From contig LUGG01000010.1 of the NCBI GenBank assembly GCA_001683735.1, positions 186,001 through 250,000 on the forward strand: a DNA stretch of 64,000 bases. Reading direction: 5' to 3'. Position numbers and translations under genes: made by a program. Below are positions 45,876 to 57,336 of this stretch, piece after piece (positions within the stretch are counted from its first letter, which is position 1; every line of letters begins with the position of its first letter). Below the pieces are notes generated by a model, which saw only the letters and a program-made list of their open reading frames with translations, did not search any database and was not told the DNA's origin. Source of the DNA: Grifola frondosa. Lineage: Eukaryota > Basidiomycota > Agaricomycetes > Polyporales > Grifolaceae.

Positions 45876-46658
45876 TCATCGATTGAACGCGGCCGTGGTG
45901 GCGACGAACAGATGATGGTGCGACTCCACCTCAGGTGGGATCGCGTGGTGCGAGTGGACGTAGCCGTATGCGGAGTGGAGGTGGTTCGCGAGGAAGGGCG
46001 AATGCTGTGCAGGGCGCCCAGCCTGTGCAAAGGCAGAGGGCTTCTGCGCGCTTTGCAGCTGCGCGAGATAGAAAGGATCCGTTGTGGTGAACAGTGAGGT
46101 GTTGGGAGGCTGTAGCTCATACTGCGTGTGGTCGAAGGAAGCAGAGGATAGACTGGACTTGCGATCGTGAAAGACAGGCGACGACGGGGAAGTGGGCATG
46201 GCTCGAGACAAAGAGAAGTAATCTGTTGTTGTACCCGATGAAGGAGGTGGCGAGGAGAAGAGGAGATCCTCGACCATGCGCTCATCTTCGTCCATATCGT
46301 CGTTGTCATGCTCTTTCTCGTCTATAGACATAGACCGTCTGGATCTCGCATTCGCAACTGCGGAACCCCATGTCCAAGGTGCATCTCCTGCTTCCCAACA
46401 AAAGCTCGAAGACGGGGTGCGAGCGGCCGGCGTATTTGAAGGTTGGGTGCGATCTGTGCGAGGTATGTTCTGCGCGGAGGATGGAGGAGGGAGCGCGCAA
46501 AACAGCGTCTGTGCGAGCTGCGCCTGCGGCACGGTTACACAGGTGGCAGAAAGGGCTTTGTGTGTTTTACTTACTTGGAGTGTAGCAAGGTCGATGGCTT
46601 CCTGGCCGATGTGGTTAGAAGAAAATGAGGCAACGAGGTCTTCGACGGAGATGCTCAT
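45876..46658 (-). CDS. Unrecognised 243-residue Ser/Pro-rich protein
   Basis: Exon 1 (46658-46575) encodes MSISVEDLVASFSSNHIGQE and AIDLATLQ. The intron is 46524-46574 (GTAAGT..GCAG), and exon 2 continues AQLAQTLFCALPPPSSAQNI to the stop at 45876. The first 35 residues form a conserved-looking amphipathic helical region. The rest is low-complexity with an acidic patch (IDEKEHDNDDMDEDERMVED) and a His-rich end (AYGYVHSHHAIPPEVESHHH). No known domain or membrane segment. It seems to be a basidiomycete-specific small protein; the function is unknown. Confidence 0.6.
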   Translation of the reverse strand: MSISVEDLVASFSSNHIGQEAIDLATLQVSKTHKALSATCVTVPQAQLAQTLFCALPPPSSAQNIPRTDRTQPSNTPAARTPSSSFCWEAGDAPWTWGSAVANARSRRSMSIDEKEHDNDDMDEDERMVEDLLFSSPPPSSGTTTDYFSLSRAMPTSPSSPVFHDRKSSLSSASFDHTQYELQPPNTSLFTTTDPFYLAQLQSAQKPSAFAQAGRPAQHSPFLANHLHSAYGYVHSHHAIPPEVESHHHLFVATTAAFNR

Positions 46659-47329
46659 GGCGGCAGGAGGAGGGAGATGGGGGGGGCAGTGTATGAATGA
46701 TAGAGGCAACGCGGGTGATTTACGATGCAGAGCAGTCTTGTGCGGAGTCTTTCATATATCATGTTCTATTCCATTGCTCGCTGCCGGTCCGGAGCCCATC
46801 GACCATATGTGGTGACATTGTTCCGAGAATGGCCGCTTCTCCGCTCGCAGCCCTTTCTCTTTCTTTCTTCCTCCCGCCCAGGTCCCTCCTCCCTCCGCTG
46901 TCTGGACTCTTGTTTCTTCCATAGTCACTGGCAACGGAGCTCTGGATGTCATTTGCGACGCTCGGCGCATATATTCGACCATCGTGTGAGATGAGGCCGA
47001 CTCCCACGTACCGCCAATGCAGGAAAGAGATTCTCCGAGCCCCGATGGTGGATGAAATGCGCCGCTCTTTGGGCAAAGGTACCGCATCGTCATGTCCGGA
47101 ACTTGCCCTCCGCTCTAGACTCCTCCCCCAGATGGCATGGAATTCCCCCGGAACCGTGTCGCGTCGCGATCACGTGGTCTAATGGGCGCGTCCAAGTCTA
47201 AAGAAGTCTATGCGCAAAGGCCGCGCTCAGCAGAGGCCCTCTCCTCTTGACCATGAGGTAGTCTGAATATCAAATAACCATACAATAATACCAGGGCGCA
47301 CAAGGAAATCCTACTAGATATCGTGAGTA
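46659..47329. other. Promoter of the 243-residue protein gene and spacer
   Basis: Nothing recognised besides the presumed promoter. Confidence 0.3.
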
Positions 47330-47590
47330 GACGTTCTGCACCGCGTGGCCCGGTGAAGGGCACGATGGGTGGACGTGCGAGGAAGGCGCGTGCGCCGTAA
47401 CTCCAGGAGTCACTCCTCAACGAGTAGGCGCGGGAACAAGCCGTGCACGAACATCCGCAGCTGCCCCGTATACAAGTTCATGATCGAAAAGAATGTGGAG
47501 TGCAACCACATGATTTGTGCACTGCGATGCACATTATGTATCTGCTGGGTTTGTAATATGTATGCGTCCGGCAAAACTATGTATTCGGGA
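47330..47590 (+). pseudogene. RBR ligase relic (IBR end and Rcat part)
   Basis: The plus strand is alignable to the last third of the RBR paralogues. The IBR end (GHDGRTCEE) is recognisable in DNA near 47359-47380, then RSCPVYKFMIEKNVECNHMI and ICWVCNMYASGKTMY. The second Cys of the CPxC pair is Tyr, GG before the catalytic Cys is VE, and the order of residues after the Cys is disturbed. No upstream RING1 or RRM is present, so this is a fragment on the opposite strand to the two genes at 25-32 kb. Confidence 0.75.
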
Positions 47591-49478
47591 CGTCAACTGG
47601 ATTTAAACAGGATTGCCACGAAAGAAATGGTCATGTTCAAGAGACCGGAGGATAACATAAGTATATGCACATTTTTAAATATAATGCCGGCATTCCCACT
47701 CTGTGGTGATATGGTACTTATATGCACCCAACCAACACCAGGATGCCTGTACCATTGACTGGGGACAAGCAAAAAAGGAAAATAATGCATTATCTTGACC
47801 TAGGGCCGAGTACGCCTTGTCTGCGGCATTGTCAACAGCCATGGTGAGCAGTGGTGGGCAAAGCAGTGAGGTAAACGGGCCTCAGCAACACTGCCTCTTG
47901 ATCACGTGCGTTAATTGACACTGGCCTGCGCTAGCGCGCTCAAGTTCATTCTATGTTCTGCATGTTTTCAACAGGGACAGGTTATGTTCCATATGTTCAT
48001 AACACCGGACGGGATCTTCTGTGGAGTCGGCGCTATGGCGATCAGTAACAACGTACGTGTCTTCCGTGTCAAGGCCTCCTGTTCGGCTCCGTAAACGCCA
48101 TTAAGCCACTTATAGTGCAACTGGGCGAAAGTTTGAACATTTTATTGCAATGACTTGGACAAGTGAGCATTCCACCGTATACCGCAGCACTTCCAGAATC
48201 CATGTTTTATCTTAGGGCACATACTTCATGTGGCAGACGGGTTCCTGGGAGCTGGAAGCATACATGACGTTCGCAACATGCCACACTCTTTCGTGCCGCG
48301 ATCTAGCATGTTTCATACTGGTCGTACATTCCGTATGCAAGTTTCATCTCGCAGGGATGTGTAAGCCTCAGAAACGCTAGAGGAACAGGCGAAACAAACG
48401 CGACCATTATCCAACGGAGTCTGGAGCGCTTGCATCATTCCAAGGGAATCTCGAGATGTTTCTAGCGTTGCGCTAGGACCTTGTGACTTTGCAATTGAAG
48501 GGCCGCACATTCAAGGTGGTTTGGACGTCGGTGCTTGTCATCCATTCTAGGTGGCGATGACGCCTCAATTAGATTTTTTGGCAAGACTATTGCTCATCTA
48601 GGGTATGATCTACTGACTACTCTGCGGATATCTCCTGGTAGACCGTCAATTAGTGCCCCAGCGAGGTGGGCTCCCGGCATTAAGTGTGGACGAAACATGT
48701 CAACAGTTAACACTATGGATTGCTTTGCAGGCTCCATAACAAGAGGGACGAGGTCCATGGGCAATACGGCGAAGTAGCAAATACTGACGCCCAATGTCCT
48801 TTCTCCCTTCACGGATCAGTGATATTTCGGTCTCACTACGGGCGGACAATAGGTGCGAAAACACTACTTTGGATATTGGCTTTCTGTGTTGAGCGGATTG
48901 CAATAGTCCGCACCGGAAGAAGCCTTCTTACGGCTTAGATCAGAGAAGGGTCTGGAAAAACAATATACGCTCTGTCAACCATGAATCTTCAGCGCGGCTG
49001 AGGTGCGGCATGCTCCGCCAGCGCCGGACGATAGGTTGTGGAGGCGGAGAATGGCTATAAAAGGCGAAGTTGGTCAGTAGCAGCGTCGTGTCTCTCTAGA
49101 CGGTAGCCCCCAACTTGGGCAAAAGCATCTCCTGATCGACGGTGCTCAAGTTTGGAGGGTCTACTCTGCACGAATAACATTCCCATTGTCATAAGCATTC
49201 CGTAAGTTATAAGATGACGACGTGACAAATCCTTTGCAGGTCCGCTAGCCAACTCTCCCCCGTTCCACTTTGACGACATAGCCTTGACTACACACAGACA
49301 TGAACTCGAACGCCCCGAGGTATGTTCCCATTATTTTTTTGTGTACAATCGATACAATAATCGAGGTCAAGGATTACCGCGCGAAGCATGTCCCTCGCTT
49401 TCGACAACGAGAAAAATACGCTACGAATTCTCGCATGGCCGCACGTTCTCCCCCCGTGCAACTGAGCAACAAGCTCAC
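47591..49478. other. Spacer, about 1.9 kb, with one coding-looking patch
   Basis: On the minus strand around 48600-48812, LGVSICYFAVLPMDLVPLVM and TVDMFRPHLMPGAHLAGALI look like protein but cannot be extended or named. The rest holds nothing I can support. Confidence 0.3.
49056..49063 (+). promoter_or_regulatory. TATA box
   Basis: TATAAAAG in GGCTATAAAAGGCG is the strongest TATA consensus in the window. It points right, toward the F-box/LRR fragment about 0.4 kb downstream. Confidence 0.4.
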
Positions 49479-50075
49479 AAACACGTCCCTCGACGTCTCC
49501 CTCCCTGCGCCGGGCCTGGTGGGCACGTGCGCCGCGCTCCCCTCGAAGACGTGCGGACGTTCCACGTCGCCGAGTACAGAGCCCTTGACAGCGGGGAATG
49601 GGTGCGCCTATTTGCGCGGATGGCCAAGCTGGAGTCGCTCTGGGTCTGCGGGTCGACCGCGCATCGTCTCCCGCGGGCGCTCACCCGACTCGGTTGGCAC
49701 GAGGAGCTCGGCGACGGTAGCTCGGGTACCCGCGCGAGATCCTCTTCCCTAACCTGCGCACGCTCACGCTGGAGGCGGTGGATTTTACGGACCGGTCGAA
49801 TCCGGACACACCGCTCACTTTGATGCTGCAACACCTCCTCATGGAGCGCAAGGATCTCGGGACGCCCTGAAGCTGCGCCTCTGCTCATGCCGGAACGTAC
49901 TCGCGGAGGAGATCCAGGACTTCGACGTCCTCGAGCTGGACGCGGAGTACTTCGGCGAGCTAAAAATAGACGTTGACCTGAGTGAGCTCGACAGCAGCGA
50001 CTCGGAGGAGGATTACGAGGACTATTACGATGACGCGAATGACACCGTTGAATGGCCTCTGGGCCGAAAGCCGTG
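49479..50075 (+). CDS. F-box/LRR-type protein, C-terminal fragment
   Basis: The frames read EDVRTFHVAEYRALDSGEWV, then RLFARMAKLESLWVCGS and, after a frame change near 49700, EILFPNLRTLTLEAVDFTD, LMLQHLLMERKDLGTP, LKLRLCSCRNVLAEEIQDFD, VLELDAEY, and an acidic end (LDSSDSEEDYEDYYDD) stopping at about 50073. The L-x-x-L-x-L pattern and the tail match basidiomycete F-box proteins, which select targets for SCF ubiquitin ligases. No F-box is visible upstream, so this is a fragment, or a gene whose first exons I cannot read. One break, at 49865-49867 (CCC before TGA), is again a homopolymer. The TATA box at 49056 may be its promoter. Confidence 0.5.
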
Positions 50076-50311
50076 AACGTTTCAACCTCTCCCCTTGACA
50101 CTGTAGATCCGTTGCGCTTGATGTACCAGATTGTACCATGGACATGTAGAGTATGATTGTAGTATATTTTATCTACCAGCCCGTCATTCATCGAACGTTT
50201 CAATCTCTCCCCTTGACACTGTAGCTCCGTTACGCTTAATGTACCAAATTGTACCATGGACATGTAGACTATGATTGTAGTATATTTTATCTACCAGCCC
50301 GTCATTCATTG
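50076..50311 (+). repeat. Tandem duplication, two 118-bp copies
   Basis: The copies are 50076-50193 and 50194-50311. Both run from AACGTTTCAAYCTCTCCCC through TGTACCARATTGTACCATGG to CTACCAGCCCGTCATTCAT. They differ at only about seven positions, so the duplication is recent. The array starts directly after the stop of the F-box/LRR fragment. Confidence 0.92.
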
Positions 50312-51969
50312 TGCGGCCTGGAACCTCGTGGATCACAACGTCTCGCTTACGCATGCAAGAACACGCCCGACTGACAAGGCTATCTCCACAGACGCGCATC
50401 AAGATCTTCCCCGAAATATCAATCACCTGTAGTCGTACGCGAAGCGATGACTTCATTAGCAAAAGCCCTCACATGTGTCGTTGGTTCTCTGACGTACAGT
50501 TTCATTCGTAGCATACATGATTCACTGTGGAGACATACTATGGACTTGACGAAGGAGAAGGATTGAAGAGCCGGCCCTAGCTATTAAGAACCGTGCGGGT
50601 GCAGTGATCTTCTGATCCGCGAAGACTTAATGGCTTTCACAATAGTCATGCTATGACGGCCTATTGGAACCGATTACCCCTTGGACCTAGTTGAACCCAC
50701 CCCTTTGGCGTCGGGTCGACTTGTGCCACACACCAATTGCTCCGAAAATGATTTCATCAGGATCGCTAAATTAATTGCGTAAGACCTGCAGCAGCGAACG
50801 TGTATCCTGTAGATAATCTGGCTTAGCAAAAAATTGTAGAGTTTGCGGACTAAATGAAATATGTTCGGAATCAGTCCGCGGCAAATGCGACGTAGTTGAA
50901 TGACTGACGATATGAAAGCGAGAGCATGGGACGGCTTCTGGGCGTCTGAGAAGAACATGCCCTTGGTCTTTCATAGCCACAATAAATATAGGGTGAGCCC
51001 AGAGTAACGTTTTTCAGATGCTTCGACGACCATGTGTACACTGACTGTATCATAGCCTCACCTCAATGTCTCCGCTCGGAACTCTGCAGGGCTGGCTGAA
51101 ATAAATCAACGTGCTTCGTCCCGCGGAATGCTCTGGCTACACCTTGTTGGAGACTATCGGAGACCCCCGTAGATGAGCACCGGATATTAGCTGGTGCCCA
51201 CGAGGAACCTCCGCCAACCTGAAAGTATCGTCAATATGAATGGTATTATTGACAGAAAGGAAAGTCTTATCGGATTGGACTAGGCATGTATCAAAGAACC
51301 CAGCAATTGTAGTTTATTTGACATGAGACCGTTTCTGTAAAATCTTGTTCTATTAAAGACGATGTCAGTGACAGATACTAGCCAGCTATGCACTTATGTG
51401 CACCGTTGCTTGAGAACCATCTCGAAGCTTTTGAACTCGTGGTCTGTAATTGCCTCAAAAGCTTGTTCGCCAATCATCGCACTAATGCAAGCGCCTGCAA
51501 ATTAAACATTAAGCGGAAAATCTCTCAATACAAAATCAGCACGAGACATTTGTGTCGAGCTGTGAGCTGCTGTGAGGTGAAATTTTCCTAGATTGTCGAT
51601 CGCAAGTGGCGCTCTGCCCGATCGACAAACTGCTTCACGCGCGATCGATCAAACAGAATTGCCTACCAATATTATTTACGCAACTTCCAGGTCACAACCG
51701 ACTGCAAGTCGCAAGTCATGTCCGCGAAATTTATTCGCTTCGTCCAATGGTAAGTGCTAAAGCCAAAAGTGTTGAAAATCAGTACATGTACAATGGGCTC
51801 CCTAAGGCTTCCCCTCGATAGACCACATCATACCTATAGAAAGATTGGCGATTAATGGACAAGAATCGGAAATTAATAGTTAAACGTACTTGAAGAAAGA
51901 TTATTGCTCTGCTGGGATCGTGATAGTACTCCGTAGGATATCATGCATGGAAAAAGAGCGTACTGTGCT
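50312..51969. other. Spacer, about 1.7 kb
   Basis: Short open frames only, none with family resemblance. No RNA gene or repeat noticed beyond the end of the 118-bp array. Confidence 0.3.
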
Positions 51970-53481
51970 TCAAGTAGGAGGCGGGATGGTGCCCATCATG
52001 GACGTGTCAATCCTCCCTTCTTTCAGGTCCTTTACGCGCTGTTTGAGAAGAGAGAATAACACCACTTTCTGAGGGAGCTGTAGCAATCTCATCAGTTGCG
52101 GCACAATCGAGCGATACAAAAGAAGCTACCTGATGGCTCACAACACGTCCAGAGGTACTCGGCGTCACGAAGAAGAGTGTCTCGCGTACATCAGTCGTCG
52201 CTAAATGAAATCTAATTAAACATATGCGCAAGAAAGAAATAACTGGATACCCACGTAGAACAGGATGAACGAATTTGAATGGTTGGATGTCCCATTCAAA
52301 AGGAACTGTGGCAGACTTCCCACCTTTGGACTTCAGCGCGCGCTGCTTGCCTTTAGATGAAGATGGGCGAGGATTGATGTCGCGCTCGGTCTCGTCCTTG
52401 TCAATCTCTGCCGGAATCACCGAAGGTATGATGGCTCGACGGAAAGACTCCCAGATGCCCTTGCCCACAAAACAGACAATACGCGGATGGAAGCGCGCAA
52501 TCTTCCTCAGGAGAACAGGGACACCTGCTGTAAAGTCTGAGGGGTGTATCTCAGCTTGCTGCACGATGGAAAGTCAGACATGGCGATAATAGGAGGATAC
52601 AACGGATTAGCATACCTCAGCAGTAGGTTTATCAACAAGGTTCGTCTGAATGATAGTTGGATGAGTTTCATGTAAATAAAAACCAGCGATATCATACCAC
52701 GCCGAGATTGTACGCATCAGGAAGCGTGAAGTCCTCTGAAGGTAAGAGCACGCGATCTGTCAAGTCTGCAAAGCAATTATTTTGGAGTCTGAGAATCAGT
52801 GAAGGCATCTTGAAACAATGGATGCTATCTGCCGTACTAGATTGGGCAAGACAGCGCCAGAAATGGTTCGTCGGACCCGCAAAATGGTGTCCAACCTTCG
52901 CAGATACCTGTCCAGGACTGGGCAGAAGAGCAAAGGTCATTCTTCGGAAAAAAATCCTCTTCATATTTGGGACTCACTTGATGCCACAAAATAGAACTGA
53001 AGTATTACAAACAGACATCAACACAAAATTCCTTGATAAACCATGATATCAAAACGGACGCACTATCGAGCCCTTCCTTGAGACAATCATGAATAGGGTT
53101 CAGATGAGCGTACTTCTCTGGGGGAGCGATACCACGTTTGGTTTTGGTTTTGGTCTTGGTCTTCAGCTTCTTTGCAGTGGGTTGCCGGATATCTGAGTCG
53201 AATGCAGTCGATGATGATCGCTTTCGAGGGATGCGAGGAGTACTGTTAGAATCGTGATCGGAGAATTCGCCGACATCTGTATCCTCCAGCTTTACAGCAC
53301 GCTCAGATGGTGTGTGTTTACGCGGAGAGCGTCTCAAGATGGGAGACGTTTCTGTAGTATGCTGCTGCAATTGGGACGTCTGCGCGGTACTACTGCCGGG
53401 ACGGGGATTGTTCGTAGGTGAGAATGCGAAGGAAGATAATTTGACCTTCAGGTCCTCAACTGATTTTGGTGATTGTTCCAT
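51970..53481 (-). CDS. Thymine-DNA glycosylase (TDG/MUG family)
   Basis: The start MEQSPKSVEDLKVKLSSFAF (53481) leads to a disordered basic N-terminus (PTAKKLKTKTKTKTKR). Then IAPPEKYAHLNPIHDCLKEG, VLFCGIN with PGQVSAKVGHHFAGPTNHFW (motif I, GINPG across an intron, with the catalytic Asn), RVLLPSEDFTLPDAYNLG, LVDKPTAE, HPSDFTAGVPVLLRKIARFH, PRIVCFVGKGIWESFRRAI, a basic insert, FVHPVLR, and ETLFFVTPSTSGRVVSHQ (motif II region). The last exon ends DTSMMGTIPPPT at 51970. TDG removes thymine or uracil from G mismatches in base excision repair in the nucleus; some members also act on oxidised 5-methylcytosine. Compared with human TDG, motif II reads TPSTSGR rather than MPSSSAR. Confidence 0.88.
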
Positions 53482-53919
53482 CTGCTCTTAAGCACGAATG
53501 CCGCCAGAAGTGAAACCTGAGAGATGAGTGGTGCTGAAGAATGTTTCAACGTCCGAATCCGGCCAGTTCGAGACCGTTGTGAGTCCAACATTCAACAGCT
53601 CAAGTTATGCAATCCAATGTGAGGCGCCCAACTCTGACAGCAAGAAACCCCGGACGATAATTCATATATATGGAACTTCCAACATGGATTATCAATAACA
53701 TTATCCGCTACAATACGCACCACATGGTTGCCTAGGATCTCAGCACAGTCAGACTACCGGGACGTACAAAGAAACACAAAGGAAAGCGAGAACGACAAAC
53801 AAACAAACCGGAATGCAGAGAAGTCCGCGACTCCATGCTACAGCTACGCGAAGGGATAGGGATAGGGGTACATTACAATACAGGATGCGAGGGTCTTATG
53901 ATATATAGATGAAAAACAG
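53482..53919. other. Spacer between TDG and hexokinase genes
   Basis: Both genes point left. This should be the TDG promoter and the hexokinase 3' flank. Nothing specific seen. Confidence 0.35.
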
Positions 53920-56500
53920 TTAGGGTCCTTGTTTGACGGCTTGGAGCGCACACAGAGCAGCTGTAGCAGATGGAGATGAGCGCAGGGCCAGATCATGGAT
54001 GAATGGACGCACCTCCGACGCCGCTTCCGTCCTTCGCCAGGCCAATCTCGACGCGTTGTTCTACTTCGTTACCGACCAGCATGCCCAGCGTGTCACGGAC
54101 ACGCTTATTGAAGTTCGGGTAATGCTGGATCAAACTGCAAGGTCACACCAGTCAGCAACATGTTGGCAAAGCACCTCTCATATGAGTACACTCACCTTCC
54201 GTCTACGCCGATGGTGATCCGCTCGTCAGGGGGTACGAATCCACCGCCGAGCTTCGCGCGCCCGGTCTGCACGAGCACCGCAGCAATCGCGCAGCCGCTC
54301 AACTTCGCCGCACGGTTCGCAACAAGCGACGCCACCCAACGCACGATTGCCGCGTCGCGAAGGGACACGTCGTCGGACTTCAACGACAGCCGTTGCACGA
54401 GGATGCCGCGGATGCGCTCGAGGCGCGAGACGTCCTCCGGTGACAGGGACTTTACGTCTGTGAAGTGGGCGGCATGCCAGTCGGAAACTGTGCCGTTGGA
54501 CGTTGGAGTGTCTGTCCACTGACGGCCGAGGTCGGTGATGTACGTCCAGACTCCCAAACCTCCTCGACCTCGCTCATGACTGCGGTGTCAAGCCCGTAAT
54601 GTTCGTTCAGTTGGGGACTGGAGTTACCCTTGAACAGGAGCGGACGCGGTGCAGCATCGATAAGGGAGAGAAGAATATTGCGCGTGATCTGCCGAGATAC
54701 ATGCCAGAGATGAACTTCTCGAATGCTTGAAGATGTGGATTGATGGACTCGCGGTCAACCTTGTTATCGTACGGTGTGGAAGGGAGCACTGTGCGCTAAT
54801 TTAACAAAATTAACAAAAGTTGAGAGGCAGTCGGATTGTGTTCGTACAGTGTTGTTAAAAGCGCCCCATTCAGTATTCACAACCATAAAGCCTCCCTTTT
54901 TCCGAGCGGGCGAATCTCCCAATTTCTTGATGTTCGCAACGCGTTCAACGAATGCACCGTTTGTTCCCGTACCGAATATAGCACCTAAGGAATATTAGCG
55001 AATTACAACATCCATCACAGATAGATATGTACCGAGAATACACCCTCCTCCTGTGTACGCACGCGAAAGTAAGGCGCCCACGGTCTGTGGACATATATAT
55101 CAGATTTGCAGCTAATCTCAAGACCGCCTGGACCCCGCACGTACATCATTCACAAGCGCAACACACTTTACATGAAGGTGTTTTCTGTCGAATGCGTCCT
55201 GTAACAAGCGGACGACATCGTGACCAATTGCGTTCTTTGCAGCAAAACCCTTCGTCCATGTCAAAATTTTACCCTGATCTAGTGCGGTTTGCTCTACGGG
55301 GAAGCTGAATGTGAGACCGAGGGGAATAGCAGGTTCAGGAGATAGTTCTTGCAAGGCAGGTGACGCGAAGGGGTTTGCGACTTCCGCACTAAGGCTAGTC
55401 GGTGTGGTGGGCAACGCAGAGGAAAACTCAGTGAGAAATGCATCGACAGAGTCAGCGAGGTAATCTGGAATTTGTTACATGATATGAGACAAGTGAAGTA
55501 GATCGGACCAACCGAAAAGAACGGTTGCTTCTCCTGTCTTGAGGGCTTCTGATACTTTATATTTTTGTTGTGTCAGGCGAAATTCCTGATTTCCCAGGAG
55601 CTCGACTTCGCAAACTCGACTACGGTCTGTCAGCCACTATTGAGCGTGGATGTAACGCAAGACATACAGGTTTGTTCCACCGAGGTCAAGAGCGAGGAAG
55701 GTACTGCAAGAATATTGTGATGTTTCAGTATAGCGTCACGAATTTCATTCTCGTACAGATGCCATCAATTGGTTGCGGCTTTACAAAACAGTGGCATGAC
55801 AATGAGAACGCGTACCGCAACTCAAAGTCTACGCCAACGGGCCAAGCTGCATAACGCCGCTCTGTGACCGATACCACAGAAGCGCATTCCCAAAGTATCA
55901 ATGAAGGGAGAAAAGCTGCAACGTCACGATAGATCACGTCAACTGAAGCGTTCCCATAGTGGTGTTCATCAAGCCCGGATACGAGCACCATCTTCTATCG
56001 ATGGTCAACTATACCGGGCACGAGTAAACTCGGGAATACACGCCAAATCACGATTAGAGACTGAGTTCCCATACTGGGCGCTGGGATGTCGGTCCCACAT
56101 CGGAACGCGTCGATGTGGAATCTGACCGTGTAGGCGCATCGAATGACAAGACGAATTTGAGATGATTGGAAAAGAGAGCTCGAACAAGAGCAAACGCGTT
56201 TCACTCAACGAGCACGGATATATGATACTCACCCGGTCTCTGTACCATCTGGCACACCTGTCACGAATGTCGGGCTTCAGGTCAATGTCAGTATTCGACG
56301 CGGAGATAGGAAATAACTGTGACGCACATCATAGCCATCGGATGGTTATACTCTGACAACCCGAGACGGAAATCCTCTAAAAATTGGGTAGTGATCTTGA
56401 TGAGTTCATCTTGGTCGAGCTTGAATTGTTCCTCGATATCGTCGAGAACGTTTCGGGATGCACCTGAAAATGAACTGTGAACAGCAGTCGTCGGGGCCAT
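53920..56500 (-). CDS. Hexokinase / glucokinase
   Basis: The start MAPTTAVHSSFSGASRNVLD is at 56500. Then IEEQFKLDQDELIKITTQFL, PTFVTGVPDGTETG, TFLALDLGGTNL (phosphate 1 motif), VSEALKTGEATVLFG, LGLTFSFPVEQTALDQGKIL and TWTKGFAAKN (sugar-binding signature), IGHDVVRLLQDAFDRKHLHV, CVALVND, GAIFGTGTNGAFVE (phosphate 2), NTEWGAFNN, FEKFISGMYLGEITRNILLS, SPEDVSRLERIRGILVQRLS, GGGFVPPDERITIGVDGS, and DGSGVGA with ALQAVKQGP, stop at 53920. All ATP and sugar motifs are present. It phosphorylates glucose in the cytosol at the entry to glycolysis. Whether it is the hexokinase or glucokinase type cannot be settled by eye; the wording leans to the hexokinase/GlkA forms of basidiomycetes. A one-base frame break lies near 54520. 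Confidence 0.9.
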
Positions 56501-57336
56501 ATGCGGGGAAGGATGATGGGAGATGAGATGAGAGGAGATAGCCAAGGGGAACTTAAGGAATTGGTTTGGTCGTGTGGGGCGCCGGAAATATATGACATAC
56601 TGACGCCCCCACGTGACAGTTCCCCGGAGTGCGTACCGATCACTGCGCTTGCCTTTCTTGGCCAACACCTCCTCCGGACCTTCTTCAACGCCCTCATGCT
56701 CGCACATTCTGGCCCCCTCCCAGCCTCTACTCTCTCGGTCTTCGCTTAGTTCCTTTCCTCCAGAGCGCCCAAATCCGCAAAATTCAAACGTTGTTTTTCT
56801 AACCTCCCCGTGATTATATTCTTGGTACTCTCGGCTTTCTGCGCGCAAAGCCATCAGCGTGCAAAGCTCAGGGCTATGACGGTATGCTTAGCTTTGGGTT
56901 GAACCAATCGGGTTCATTTATACCTGATCTGCGAAACTTCATGTGCATTGTGCACCGCGATGATTACCTCTCATACCAAATGTCGGATTGCAATCGAGAT
57001 ATATATGTATGGTGTCCGATTCAGAGTTGGCTTATGATACTTTGGGCTGGAAATATAATAAGTACTTGGTCGGGAGAGTAGCTCAGAGTACTAGTCTCCA
57101 TCTATAGTCGTAATCAGACTTGACAATAGATTTGTATACATGAAGAGAGATGATATATAATCTGGACAAGTACTGGTCGGTCAGACGTGAGCGCTGGACG
57201 CATCGGCTGTTTCCGGCGACATTTCGGGGGACCTTCCAACTGTGACGACCTCTCCGACATCCTATTTTTCTTGTACGCTTGCCTTGTGTCTCCTTATCTT
57301 GGGCCAATCTAATACTCGTGCATCTTGTAGCTTACA
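56501..57336. other. Divergent promoter region, hexokinase / ATP synthase d
   Basis: 836 bp between diverging genes. The left part (56500-56800) is the hexokinase leader. No gene was recognised; a tRNA-like stretch at 57070 was rejected. Confidence 0.35.

Noticed and set aside
57065..57140. tRNA-like stretch (AGTAGCTCAGAGT resembles a D-arm/box A)
   Set aside because: No matching box B, no acceptor stem and no clover-leaf could be drawn.
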